From Taudactylus pleione (Eukaryota; Chordata; Amphibia; Anura; Myobatrachidae), in assembly GCA_031769625.1 (NCBI GenBank), contig JAUIMM010000124.1:10676001-10740000 (forward strand): a DNA stretch of 64,000 bases, in the 5' to 3' direction. The notes beneath the pieces were generated by a model. It had not been told where the DNA came from. It saw nothing but the letters and a program-made list of their open reading frames with translations, and did no database searches. Positions 34,516 through 44,859 of the stretch are shown piece by piece. The position numbers were made by a program, and so were the translations under genes. How positions within the stretch are numbered: the first letter of the stretch is position 1; each line of letters opens with the position of its first letter.

Positions 34516-35120
34516 TGTGGCAGTATCACCAGAGATGGCGTTGGTGAGCAGCAGATTCTGTGTAGGCTTGGAGAGATCTTCCCACACAGGGTTGAAATAC
34601 TGAGTGGTGATACACCTGTCAGGTGGAGAGAGCTCAGGTGTGAGCAAGTGAGAAGGCCAAGCAGTCAGGCCGGGAGAGACAGTCTAGTTGGGACTGTAAC
34701 AGCCAGAGAGCCCAGTGAAGCTGAGCGAACCATTGGGGGCCAGGAGGCCGGTGTCCGGACCTTGCAGGAGGCAAGGGGGGACCACAAAACTCTCTGACCG
34801 TGGAACATTGAAGCAGTAAGCCAGAGAGCCCAGTGAAGCTGAGCAAGCCATTGGGGGGCCAGGAGGCCGGTGTCCGGACCTTGCAGGAGGCAAGGGGGGA
34901 CCACAAAACTCTCTGGCCATGGGACATTGAAGCAGTAAAGCTGCGGGCTGGGAAAGCCAGGGCCTATATCTGTGTGATACAGGGAAGGCCACCAGGACTG
35001 TGTTTTGTTATTTTCTGTATCCCGAATTCACAAGCTGGAAGTAAAAGCATTGTTTATTTACTTGAAAACCGTGTGTGGACCCTCAATAAGCACCTAAACA
35101 CTGCACCCTTCCACCCTCTG
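34516..35120 (+). repeat. 3' LTR of the pol-less element, with internal 118-bp duplication
   Basis: Begins TGTGGCAGTATC at 34516. Positions 34701-34818 and 34819-34936 are near-identical tandem copies starting AGCCAGAGAGCCCAGTGAAG. The end is eroded by the TA/CA repeat from 35121. Confidence 0.88.
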
Positions 35121-35160
<40 letters not shown>

Positions 35161-35253
35161 TTGGTCACTTTGAAATATATATATATATATATATATTTCA
35201 ATGTGTGTGTGTGTGTGTATGTGTAAATATGTGTGTGTATGTATGTATGTATA

Positions 35254-35320
<67 letters not shown>
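35121..35320. repeat. Compound (TA)n (CA)n (TG)n microsatellite
   Basis: Alternating TA, CA and TG runs, with a 35-bp foldback AAATATATAT / ATATATATTT near 35170-35200. Confidence 0.96.
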
Positions 35321-35323
<3 letters not shown>

Positions 35324-35369
35324 TTTATTTACTTGCAGAGTCCCTAGCTATTGTGTAGGTGATTATTTT

Positions 35370-35491
35370 AATTTTTGTTTTCCCCCTTTCCTCCCGTCTA
35401 CCTTTGTATGTCCCCCTTTCCTCCCGTATCCCTCTGCTCCTCCCCTTTTCCTACTGTGCACCTCTGTTTGTTCATCCCTCTTTCCTACCTA

Positions 35492-35544
<53 letters not shown>

Positions 35545-35625
35545 TCTTATATATACACATGCATACACACTTCATTCATACAGTACATATGTGTGTGTGT
35601 ATGTATGTGTATATATATATAACAG
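35370..35625. repeat. CT-rich minisatellite and (TA)n/(CA)n
   Basis: Three to four diverged units of CCCCCTTTCCTCCCGTNTACC-type text (35382-35480), followed by TA and CA/TG microsatellites to 35620. Confidence 0.75.
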
Positions 35626-35629
35626 AACT

Positions 35630-36230
35630 ATCTCTCTAAGGGCGGGTCAATGATTTGTGAACTTCAAGCAATACATATAAAAGGGGTATTTTCTGAAATT
35701 CTTGTGTGAGAAATTTTACAGTGTAATCATCAATCCAATTGTTGAATAGACCAATTTGTATGGTGGAATCAATATCCCTTTTATAGTTGTCAGTTGGATC
35801 ATACATTAATTTTTTTATAGCAGCTCCCATCTGACAGTTCCCGCATCAATTCTTCTACATAATCTGTTCTGTTTAGTATCACGATGCCCCCACCTTTATC
35901 GGCAAGGTGGATCAAAATACTGGTGTTATCTCATAGTGATTTCACTGTTGACATTTCAGCCGTATTTAAATTATGGTGATGTATTCTAACTTTATTCATA
36001 TGTGAGAAAATGTCAGCCTTTATCAGGTGCATGAATGTTTCAATTGATGCATTTGATGAAGATGGATCAAAAGTGCTTTGCACTTTAAAGGGAGTTTTAG
36101 TTTAGAGATCCCACTCTGTTTAGAAAAGAAGTCTTGTAACCTTAAATGTCTGTGAAACCTACATAGTGATAAAGGGTGATGTATTCAATACCCGGTGCTT
36201 GGAACTAGAAGATGTTTATATCTACAACAA
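35630..36230 (-). pseudogene. Penelope-like RT N-terminal fragment
   Basis: On the minus strand about 36160-35830 reads IHLADKGGGIVILNRTDYVE, the conserved DKGG motif at the start of Penelope reverse transcriptases, then MRELSDG. After a frameshift near 35825 it continues KKLMYDPTDNYKRDIDST and IQIGLFNNWIDDYTVKFL to about 35640. Palm motifs are absent because the fragment ends. Upstream (36230-37140) lies noncoding sequence joining it to a GIY-YIG fragment in the same direction, a head-to-tail arrangement common for these elements. Confidence 0.8.
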
Positions 36231-37139
36231 GGTATATGAGAAGTAATAATATACCTTACAAGTGTGACAGTTTCTACTGATGTTTAATTTCACACATAAC
36301 AAAGATACTCATATGTAAAAACATCAATCACAGACCATACATGTCAGTGTCATATGAAGATAATTCCATACAGTTTCTTTTAAAAAGATTCTCACCCTTG
36401 TTGGGGATTGCAGTGGGTTAGCTTCATCAAGCAAGTGGGTCCCGGGCACGTAGCATGGCACCACTGCAATAGGTGTATAGGGAACCCAGTTCAGGATATC
36501 CTTTTCAGAGAACCAGGTCCCAGCATGTAGTCCGCATAACACCTTCATCAGGAGTGGATAGCATGCCACTAAACTCCTGGAGTTTAAATACCCCTATCCC
36601 AGATGTGTTCAGATGGCCTTCATCTGGTTATCCAATACAGAAAGTGACTTGCATTCCACTTGTCACTTCCGGTCCATGGCTAAATAGACTCCCATTTATA
36701 ATGCTAGAGATTGACCTCCGCAATCCTCCTGTCATTAGGCTCTTCCCTTCCAGTCATCCTGCTTGCTAAAATGAATGCCTCGTGGATTAGACAGAGGGTT
36801 TCCGGTCACCTGACCTGATCCAATTGTGAAGTGAGGCATGGCCATCTTGACTCAGGACATATTTGTTTACATCCATAACTTCAATTTGTCCACCTCCTCT
36901 ATTAAATAATCTACTGCCATACTTCATATTCCTGCAGAGCCTTACCCTAAGATAGAGGAGGGGACTCTTATTGAAGGTCATAAATATTTGTAGAACATAT
37001 AAATGAGAGAAAAAAATACATATTATAAAATGGGCAATAAATTTAATAAAATCCATAAAAAGGAGAACATTGGTAAAAGAGCGATGAATGCTATTTTAAA
37101 ATACAGCAATGCATACAAAAATTAATTGAAAAAACATTT
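36231..37139 (-). other. Noncoding Penelope 3' UTR / pseudo-LTR region
   Basis: Lies between a GIY-YIG end and the next RT start on the minus strand. It includes TCCTGATGAAGGTG (minus strand, about 36553-36540), which matches the first hammerhead box CTGATGA, but the GAAA box is not found at the expected distance. No gene. Confidence 0.45.
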
Positions 37140-37412
37140 TACTTCAAACTCTACATTGTGACCTTTAGGACTAAAAGTATTTAGATTAAAAATCCAACAC
37201 ATCTCACCTTGGGCCAATTTCTTTTCAATATTTATATTTTTCCAATTTTCCTTGATTTGTTGGATTCCCAAGAATCCTAATTATTTCACCCTCACATTTG
37301 GAGTGTTTTATGGAGAAATGTTCCGATAAAGGGTGTGTTGTCAGTCCCTTTTTTATATTGTAGATGTGTTCTGCGGATCTAAGTTTTAGGTTTATTGAGG
37401 TTTTTCCAATAT
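37140..37412 (-). pseudogene. Penelope-like GIY-YIG endonuclease fragment
   Basis: Minus strand reads HIYIGKTSINLKLRSAEHIY, then THPLSEHFSIKHSK, the GIY-YIG core with its H-F-H region, followed after a one-base insertion near 37262 by KLAQGEMCWIFNLNTFSPKG. This is the usual C-terminus of the element. It stops at 37412, exactly where plus-strand Penelope RT sequence begins. Confidence 0.85.
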
Positions 37413-37439
37413 AAATGTGTCAACTAAAATACATAAACA

Positions 37440-38135
37440 TGATAAAAAGCCACCTGGTGGACCAATTATAACTGACCAATAGTATTACTTCAAATCTATC
37501 AGCAATGATTGATTCATTTTTACAACCATTAGTTTCCAGAACAAAATCTTTTTTAAAGGACACAGGGGATTTCCTTAGGGAACTCACTACCATAGAGTGG
37601 GATGAAAACTGCACCTTAGTTAATATGGATGTAAGCCCTTTATGTACACCATTATTGATTGGAAAAGATGTGAGGAAGCAATAAAGTTATTTTTGGAAAC
37701 AAGTGATTATTCAGAGGAGCTAAAGAGTTTTATCATGGAGTCAATCTCTTTTATTCTTTAAAATAATAATTTTTATTTTAATGGCACGTTGTTTGCAACT
37801 AAAGGGTACCACAATGGGTTTGCTCCAAGCTACGCCAATTTATTTATGGCGTATTGGGAGGTCATGACCATAGACACCATATAGACTAGTGGGGCAAACC
37901 TGGGGTCCTGGTGACAATTTATTGATGATGTGCTTTTTATCTGGAAAGAGGATCCAGACACTTTGAAAACTTTTAGCCAAAATCTTAGTTTGAATGATTT
38001 TAATATTTTCTTAATTTTTAATATAAGTAAAGAGAGTCTGGTGTTCTTAGATCTTAAAGTATATATAGAGAATTGGAAAATCCACATGAAGAAAAAGCAA
38101 AGTCCAAACTTCAGGAAATAGATAGAAAAGATCTT
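37440..38135 (+). pseudogene. Penelope-like reverse transcriptase fragment
   Basis: Plus strand, in several frames: PPGGPIITDQ (fingers), WDENCTLVNMDVSPL (first catalytic aspartate region), KGTTMG and FAPSYANLFMAYWE, then QFIDDVLFIWKEDPDTLKTF with the FIDD catalytic aspartates, and ISKESLVFLDLKVYIENWKI. This order is the Penelope RT palm. Frameshifts and stops are numerous. It faces away from the GIY-YIG fragment at 37140-37412. Confidence 0.85.
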
Positions 38136-38149
38136 CTTAAGTGGAAGAT

Positions 38150-38896
38150 GGAATAATCCATGGGCCCTCCCATTGTTACGTTTTTAGTTTTGGAACTTGG
38201 CAATATGCACTTTGATATATGATGAATGCACTCCAAGTGATGAAACAAGGAAGAGGTTCCTAGGTGGTTTAAGTCCCTCCCTCTACTCACTTTTGCTTGG
38301 CATTGGTTATATATGGCTTGACAACTATTGTCCGGATTGGGGTGGAAATAATTCCATACGTGAGAAGTGGATTTTTTTTACTTTTGCCCCGGAATGACAA
38401 CAATGGGCTTTGGCATTTTCAATCCATGGGCAACAGCTGTTGCCTTACTTACACAAAGGACATCCTCATCACCAACATCTTCATCATCAACATCCTCATC
38501 ACCAACATCTTCATCATCAACATCCTTATCATCCTTAGCGCCTTCAACTACCAAAATATCCTCCTCCTCCTCCATGTGCAATTCCACAGAAGCATCCTCA
38601 CTGACTACATCTGCAAGATGTTTACTGCCCTTCTCCACATTTACAGAGGGCTCACAAATGTTGGAACTTGGAGGATCCTCCAGTACACTAGTATTTATGT
38701 CTGGCTCACACGTGGCAACTGCGGACACACTTGCAGTCTCTTCTGGGATTTGTGATTTTGATTTCTCAGGGCACACAGTTGGTTTTTCCGGAGCTGTCTT
38801 ACTCGTCTTAACAATTTTCAATTTTTTAATGGTACCACCATCACTACTACTACTACAAGCAGAAGGGCTATCAGAATCAGAACCAGCAGTCATCAT
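38150..38896 (-). pseudogene. hAT transposase N-terminus, acidic region and BED finger
   Basis: The frame 38896-38378 starts MMTAGSDSDSPSACSSSSDG and includes a KKLKIVKTSK basic patch, an acidic stretch with DVDDEDVGDED repeats, and SVELHMEEEEDILVV, matching SVELHQEDEEDIYIV in the copy at 51 kb. Past the stop at 38378 the minus strand gives HVWNYFH and CQAIYNQC, with RDLNHLGTSSLFHHLE, the zinc-binding BED domain that contacts the transposon ends. The DED tandem (15-bp period, about 38455-38525) is longer than in the other copy. The catalytic core is missing. Confidence 0.83.
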
Positions 38897-39279
38897 AAAA
38901 AAAGGCCAAGGCCTTATCCTTTCCGCGCCACTTCATGTAGTCAATGGCATATTGACAATTTTTTGTGTATCTAAAGGCAAGTTGCCTTTAAATATTGTTT
39001 TCTTAACTTCAGTAAAAGTAGCTTTAGACTTAAACCCTGGGGCATGGGCCTTCATAGAGGATGAGGAAGTTGACAGCCTTGCACTGCTGGCAGCAGCTAC
39101 AACATGTGGTTCTTGGACTTGCTCTCTTGTCATGTGACAGCCCACCATATTTTCTGAGGTCTTGAAGCAGTGTCACAAGCACCAATAGAGTAGCCAAAGT
39201 GCGGTTACAAAATTCACATACGTGCAGTCGTGTGCACACAGAAAAATGTAACAAAAAAATACACTATGTTTTATTTTTT

Positions 39280-39385
39280 TTGCCGGTCCACAACTTGGGC
39301 CCGGAGCACTGATTGATGACGACTGGAGTCTGGAAACACTAGGTTGCATTGCCGACTTGCTGTATCTTGTGGAGCTAAGCCTAAT

Positions 39386-39431
<46 letters not shown>

Positions 39432-39990
39432 TAAACAAAATAATACACTTTTTAAAAAAAATTTTAGGTCCAGAACTTGGGCCCAGAGCACAGATTCATG
39501 ACGACTGGAGTCGTGCAGCACTAGGTTGCGTTGCCGACTTGACGTATCTTGTGCGGCTAAACCTAACATGCACACACACACAGAGAAAAATATTAGACAA
39601 AAAGACACATTTAAAAAATATTAGACAAAATAATACACTTTTTTGGGTTTTTTTTTCGCGTCCAGAACCTGGGCCCAGAGCACAGATTGATGATGACTGG
39701 AGTTGGGCAGCACTAGGTTGCGTTGCCGACTTGCTGTATCTTGTGTGGCTAAGCCTAACACGTGCACACACACACACAGACAAATATTAAACAAAAAAAT
39801 ACACATTTTTTTTTTAAATGTTCGCGTCCAGACCTTGGGCCCAGAGCACAGATGGATGACGACTGGAGTCAGGCAGCACTAGTTTGCATTGCTGACTTGC
39901 TGTATCTTCTGCAGCTAAGCCTAAGACGTGCGCACACACACACACACACACACACACAAATTAGACAAATTTTTTTTTTTCAGGTCCAGA
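39280..39990 (-). repeat. ~180-bp tandem repeat with CA runs
   Basis: Four units with AACTTGGGCCC, AGAGCACAGATTGATGACGA, GGCAGCACTAGGTTGCG and CTGTATCTTGTG, each ending in a (CA)n and a T/A-rich block. The same unit occurs three times in element B at 6780-7300 on the other strand. Confidence 0.92.
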
Positions 39991-40169
39991 ACTTGGGCCC
40001 AGATGGATACAGCAGACAGCACAGCACAAGCCCAGATGGATGCAGCAGACAGCACAGCACAAGCCCAGATGGATGCAGCAGACAGCACAGCACCAGGCCA
40101 GATGGATCAGCAACAGCATCAGCCCAGGTGGACACAGCAGACAGCACAGCACCTCAGCCTGCATTCTGT

Positions 40170-40829
40170 TACAGCTCACCAAGCCTGCATTCTGTTACAG
40201 CTCACCATACCTGCATACTGGACTGTTACTGCCTGTCACTATCTGGACATTCTCCCATTTACCTCACTGCAGCTATCAAGTGCACTTTTGTGCTATACCT
40301 GGACTTTTTCATTTGCCATTCCCATGTCTTCTAAGTCACTTATTAAAAAATCCACCTTTTCATTTAAATCTGCTTCTGTGTCTGCTCCTATCACCACCCC
40401 GGGTCCACAACAAAATCAGAACCTCACACTAAACATCCTTGCTGCCAAACTGGCAACCAGGAATATGGGGGCAACAAAAGATTACTGATGCAGTCATTTA
40501 GTCATTTTTTTCACCTATGCTTCATTGCAGGCTGAGGCAAAAACAGTAATGTTTTCTGACAAACAAATTAGTTTTCAATTTCCTCACTTTTTAAAATAAA
40601 ACCTTTTGTTTTCATCCAAGTTCCATGATGGCTACTGTTCATTTGTACACATATTTGTACTGGTAATGTTCACCACATAATACACACTGCATTCCAGCAA
40701 TGATTAGCTGTAGGACTTGCATTTTTTTGTATTTTTATTTATATGTGGTATACACTACAGCATGTGTTTTTTAAACATAAATGAACAATCAACACAATGT
40801 TGTACATTAATAATTTATTTTAATATATC
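40170..40829 (+). other. No firm gene; 54-codon frame of unknown nature
   Basis: At 40326-40487 a short frame reads MSSKSLIKKSTFSFK and ends NMGATKDY. It has no recognised motif, and an AATAAA-like signal follows at about 40599. A repeat TGCATTCTGTTACAGCTCACC occurs three times at 40163-40225. It may belong to the neighbouring Harbinger element, but this is unproven. Confidence 0.35.
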
Positions 40830-41010
40830 TTACCGTCTTTTCACTTCATATGCAGTATGGACGATGGGCACCTCAGTGTTGACTGCATCAGCAATCCCTT
40901 GCCAGAACTGGGCGTTAATACCTGCCCCCATATTTCTGGGGCCATGATGTATCTTCTCCATGGCATGAAACACAATGATGTCTAGTTCCTTCCTACTGAA
41001 GTGGGGCCAG
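40830..41010 (-). pseudogene. Harbinger Myb/SANT-like accessory protein exon
   Basis: Minus strand reads FSRKELDIIVFHAMEKIHHG, then FWQGIADAVNTEVPIVHTAY, with the helix pattern of the Myb-like domain carried by PIF/Harbinger elements (WxxIAxxVN). That partner protein helps the nuclease reach DNA. It lies next to a Harbinger nuclease exon on the opposite strand at 42597-42923, the divergent layout known for these elements. The rest of the protein was not found. Confidence 0.6.
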
Positions 41011-41163
41011 TGGCAGACTGGAGCATGAAGGGGCAACGCAATAATAGAGGCCCACAAAGGGGTGTGGCTAGTCACTGAAAGGGGTGTGGCCAACTATAAT
41101 GTAGACAAAAACTGTTATACTTTATTACCCTTTTGTATAAAAAAAAAATAGAATATTATAAAA

Positions 41164-41175
41164 CTCTCTCTCTCT

Positions 41176-41246
<71 letters not shown>
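41164..41246. repeat. (CT)n microsatellite
   Basis: About 80 bp of CT dinucleotides with few interruptions. Confidence 0.97.
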
Positions 41247-41250
<4 letters not shown>

Positions 41251-41429
41251 TGGGAGATGTCAGTAATATACTCCTTTACATGGCAGTAGTTTGTGTGGAC
41301 ATGGTTCAGTTGTGGTGGGAATGGGGGGGGGTCATGTAGGCAGTGCAGTATTTGGTATGGAGGGGCCAGTTGGATAGTACAAACATCAGAGAGACAGTGT
41401 TTTCTAAATGGAGATGCGTGGTTTCTGGG

Positions 41430-41958
41430 CAGGGCTGGATTATAAAGGGGGCGTCAGGGGCGGTCATCCTGGGGCCCCCACACATAGGGGGCCCCCACAC
41501 ACTGTTCCACATCCTCTTAGTGAACTTTTTTTCTTACACTGAGCAGCCTGCCGCAAGGACTCCAGGTCAGTTCCCGCTGGGCTGGTGCCTTTAGTGGAAG
41601 GCGGCCGCTCAGCCCTTCAATCACTGACCCCCCCTCCCCGGACTTCCGCTGCCGCGATCGGAAGTTTAAGATCCGATCGGGCAGCTTGAACAGAAAAAAA
41701 AATGGCTGACAAGGGAGCTGCCGCAGCAGCTCCTTCCGTAAGCCTTTTCAGAGCCCGGAGCCATCATTGCCACTGACGACTCCGCCTCCAGCTCCTCCGC
41801 GGCCCGCCTCCAGCATCCACGACTTCACAGCCAGCCAGCAGATGCAGAGCACAGCAAGGCTGCCAGCGTCCACCGGTGAGCTCTGTGAGCCCCCTCTCCC
41901 CCCCTATACTCAGCTACCTCATACATTATGATATATATCATATATGATACATATATAC

Positions 41959-42006
<48 letters not shown>

Positions 42007-42019
42007 ATATATGTATTAC

Positions 42020-42051
<32 letters not shown>

Positions 42052-42131
42052 TTCATTATATATTTAAATATATATATATATATATACATGTTTAATTATA
42101 TATATTTACTCTACATACACATACATGTATA

Positions 42132-42172
<41 letters not shown>

Positions 42173-42412
42173 GTACGTAGTACGTATATGTGTGTGTATA
42201 TATATGAGTACCAATTGGCAGCACTCATTGTCTTCATAGAGAAGATATCCTTGATAACAGATGGAAACCCAAAATGTCACAAATAAAATTATAACTTTTC
42301 TATGAAGATGCTGAGTGCCGCCAGTTGGTATTGCTCCTAGGAGAGCACCAGTGCATGAGACATCTCATCATGAGCGAGTGCCAGGAATTTGGAAGATTGG
42401 TGTATATATAGA

Positions 42413-42452
<40 letters not shown>

Positions 42453-42498
42453 TCAACTTCTATTGATAGGGGCCCCCACAAACCTTAATCCGGCCCTG
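41430..42498 (+). mobile_element. Nonautonomous hAT MITE
   Basis: Ends CAGGGCTGGATTATAA and TTAATCCGGCCCTG, with a perfect 8-bp duplication TTTCTGGG (41422-41429 and 42499-42506). The interior has a GC-rich block (41590-41880), then long TA and TG microsatellites (41930-42180, 42416-42450). No transposase. It is inserted between the two halves of a Harbinger element. Confidence 0.95.
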
Positions 42499-42596
42499 TT
42501 TCTGGGTAATTATAATTCTTTCCTATTTGAAAATGTGTTTAGGAAGTATATGGCCATACATTACTTACTAACAAATGTGTTCTGTTTTTGTTCACA

Positions 42597-42923
42597 GGAG
42601 ATAGTGCCTATCCCATTTGCATCACCAACACCAAGTGCAGAATCTGAGTATAACTCCACACATACGCCACCAGACAGGTCATTGAACGTGGCTTTGGGCA
42701 TTTAAAATCTGGCTTCAGGTGTTTTGATCACTCTGGTGGTGCACTAATTTATGTGCCAGAAATGGTTGCTAAGATTGTTGTCCTGTTTGGTATCAATCGC
42801 AATAAGGAGACATGTGCCTTGGGATGGACAGGACCTCTTGTATGAGGATGAGGGAGTAATGGAAAGGCATGGGGATGGCCGTATTGGACTGAACATCCAT
42901 CAAGAAGTAATTAACTGCTTTAG
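42597..42923 (+). pseudogene. PIF/Harbinger (HARBI1-like) nuclease exon
   Basis: A splice-acceptor-like TTTTTGTTCACAG leads into GDSAYP, the block containing a catalytic aspartate, then after a frame break ERGFGHLKSGFRCFDHSGG and YVPEMVAKIVV, the conserved C-terminal core of Harbinger nucleases. The exon closes with GQDLLYEDEGVMERHGDGRI and a donor-like TTTAGGTAAGTA at about 42921. Upstream catalytic exons are missing, probably lost or displaced with the hAT MITE insertion. Confidence 0.8.
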
Positions 42924-42925
42924 GT

Positions 42926-43568
42926 AAGTATAGTGGTTTGACCTTTGGACCTTGCATATGATTTGTTATAAATAATACTGTTTGTATCTGCTTCAAACAG
43001 GTTGCGCTTTACCATAAATTTTATGTGTAGATTTTATGACACTGGCAGGTTTTCCGGAATAACATAAAATTATAACCTTTCGTTGTGCAAGCAGCCATCA
43101 AAGCTGAACTATTATTTTAGCCAGGCTACATAGTGTGTTTAGTTTCCAAAATTAGTCTTTCCGGCATTATTTTACAGAAAAAAACATGAGGAGGTATTGT
43201 GTACGAATACTAAATTTGCCAACACCACTACTGAAGCATTCACAGTTTTTCCCCCTAATTGTGAGTTTCTCAAATATAAAAGAAAGAAGAAAGAAAAAGG
43301 GAAATGAGAAAGAGAAAAAGACATTTAGAGGGGGAGATGGGAATGGTCAAATCCATAGACAAGCAGATGTCCAGACAATAAATTGAATTCAAAGGGTTCA
43401 ATCCTAGGGGGGAGTTTAAAAGGCCACCCTCATAGAAGTAGAGCCTTATAAAATGGAGTAGATTTTAATTCAGTCCAGAGAGACTACAGTGCTATAAACT
43501 CAGAGTGCTACTCAGGAGCTGCATGAAAAAAATCGTCCATGGACATGTCAAAATCAAGGCATTGACAC
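42926..43568. other. No supported gene
   Basis: AT-rich flank, possibly the last intron and 3' end of the Harbinger element (an acceptor-like TTTTACAG is at 43168-43176). A purine-rich block at 43280-43340 has no coding support. Confidence 0.4.
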
Positions 43569-43573
43569 CATAC

Positions 43574-44028
43574 TGTTACAAGTCGCGTTCACTACTTGTT
43601 TTCTGCTAGCAGTTTATCTCTTACTGACGCTATTGTTCCAGCGCCGTCAGTTGCTAGGTGATCAGCATGCCTCTGGAAGTGACATGCTATCCATGGCACA
43701 GCATGATTGGATGTTATTCTTTTTCAACACACTGGACTTTTGCTGCCTCGCTGACTATAGCGTATCTGTGGGTTCCCTCGGCTCGGCTGCATGGTCAGCA
43801 TTCTGTTTCCTCCTCATGGTGAAGATTCTGGTTTTCCCGTAGTGGCTTCTGTGATATCTCCAGCTTCCATACGACTTCCTACTACTCTGAGCAGTAAGTC
43901 CAGGTGGCTGCCTAAGTACTGGTGAGCACTTAATCTCTAAGGGAACAACGGGTGGTTGTTAGTGGCAGAAAACCTCATAGCCTGAGTTCTAGATGGCTTA
44001 CTGGGAGTGGTCACTGGAATTCATAACA
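43574..44028 (+). repeat. 5' LTR of chromovirus
   Basis: 455 bp, starting TGTTACAAG and ending ATTCATAACA. It is the short, unexpanded form. Shared blocks with the 3' LTR include CAGTTGCTAGGTGAT and GGTTCCCTCGGCTC. Confidence 0.93.
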
Positions 44029-44081
44029 TTATAGTTGGCCCAAAAAGAAGTGAAAGAAAGAGACTGATAGCTTCGGCTAAC

Positions 44082-44717
44082 ATGGATCAGGTGCAGAGCC
44101 CTGCCCAGGTGCTTGCAGCTCAAATTCAGGTTCTTACTCAGAAGGTCCAGGAGCTCTCCTTATATTGTATGTTAAAGAGAGCCATTCTCCTGTTCTTCCA
44201 GTTCCTCTCCAAGAATCAAAAATGAAGCTGCCGGATCGGTTTCTGGGGATCGTCAACAGTTTCTAAACTTCCGCGAAAGTTGCAAACTTTATTTAGGCTT
44301 CGTCCAGTCTCTTCAGGGACACAGTTGCAATGAGTGGGACTGGTAATTTATCTCCTTTAGGGGGATCCACAGATGTGGACATTTTGTATGCCCTCAACCC
44401 ATGCTGAATTACAGACCGTTGATGCCTTCTTTATGGCCTTGGGCCTATTGTATGATTACTTAGACCGAACTGGTCTGGCTGAGTCCAAATTACGTTCCCT
44501 CAAACAGGGTCAGAAGGCGACGGATGATTACTCCTCAGAATTCCGCAAATGGGCAACTGACTCGGGTTGGAATGATCCAGCTCTATGCAGCCAATACCAT
44601 CTTGGTCTTTCGGGGGCCATCAAGGACATTCTCATTCAGCATTCTGTTTCTGAGTTCTTGGGTGATCTCATGCAGCAGGCCATTAGCATTGACCAGAGTC
44701 TATGGGAACGAAAATGA
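44082..44717 (+). pseudogene. Chromovirus gag
   Basis: Starts MDQVQSPAQVLAAQIQVLTQ at 44082, a helical N-terminus. A second frame gives LPDRF and QQFLNFRESCKLYLGF (44230-44290). The last open frame (44373-44717) carries ELQTVDAFFMALGLLYDYLD, AESKLRSLKQGQKATDDYSS and EFRKWATDSGWNDPALCSQY, the capsid-like region of vertebrate chromovirus gag. It packages RNA in the parent family. Frameshifts are at about 44165-44225 and 44345. The zinc knuckle is not seen. Confidence 0.85.
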
Positions 44718-44859
44718 GAACAGAACCTTCCCACCAGGTCACCCTGTTCTCTCAGTTGGGTTCTGCCTTCAAACACAGAAGAGCCAGTGCAGATTGGTGC
44801 ATCTTGCTTATCACCTGACAGTTCAACCTGCAGTTGCCGAGGTTCCTCCAGCCATCCCA

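Larger units (their letters stand above)
31660..35120 (+). mobile_element. LTR retrotransposon without pol, carrying a coiled-coil frame
   Basis: Two long direct repeats, 31660-32149 and 34516-35120, both begin TGTGGYAGTATC and share ~90% or more of their text by eye. A purine tract (GGGGAGGGGGATA) lies just before the 3' LTR, and TTTTGGAGAATGCGGGC follows the 5' LTR, the position of a primer site. The ~2.37-kb interior has no gag zinc knuckle, protease, RT, RNase H or integrase motif. It holds one ~600-codon coiled-coil frame. Such an element would depend on another family for movement. The last ~28 bp of the 3' LTR is replaced by a TA repeat, so a target duplication cannot be read. Confidence 0.88.
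38150..40165 (-). mobile_element. 5' half of a ZBED-type hAT element
   Basis: Reads on the minus strand from a GTCCATCTGGGC-type repeat (40165-39990), through four ~180-bp units with long CA runs (39990-39280), a block matching element B (39254-39030), into the transposase N-terminus (38896-38378), then the BED-finger region to about 38150. No terminal repeat is present at either edge; it is bounded by Penelope and Harbinger relics. Confidence 0.85.

Noticed and set aside
36540..36551. Hammerhead box CTGATGA on the minus strand
   Set aside because: No GAAA box at the required distance; too decayed to annotate as a ribozyme.
38455..38525. Tandem CATCATCAAC repeat as a microsatellite or CRISPR
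   Set aside because: It encodes the DVDDEDVGDED acidic repeats of the hAT transposase on the minus strand, a coding minisatellite.
43391..43405. tRNA-type B box (GGTTCAATCC) suggesting a SINE
   Set aside because: No A box at the right distance upstream and no cloverleaf could be drawn.
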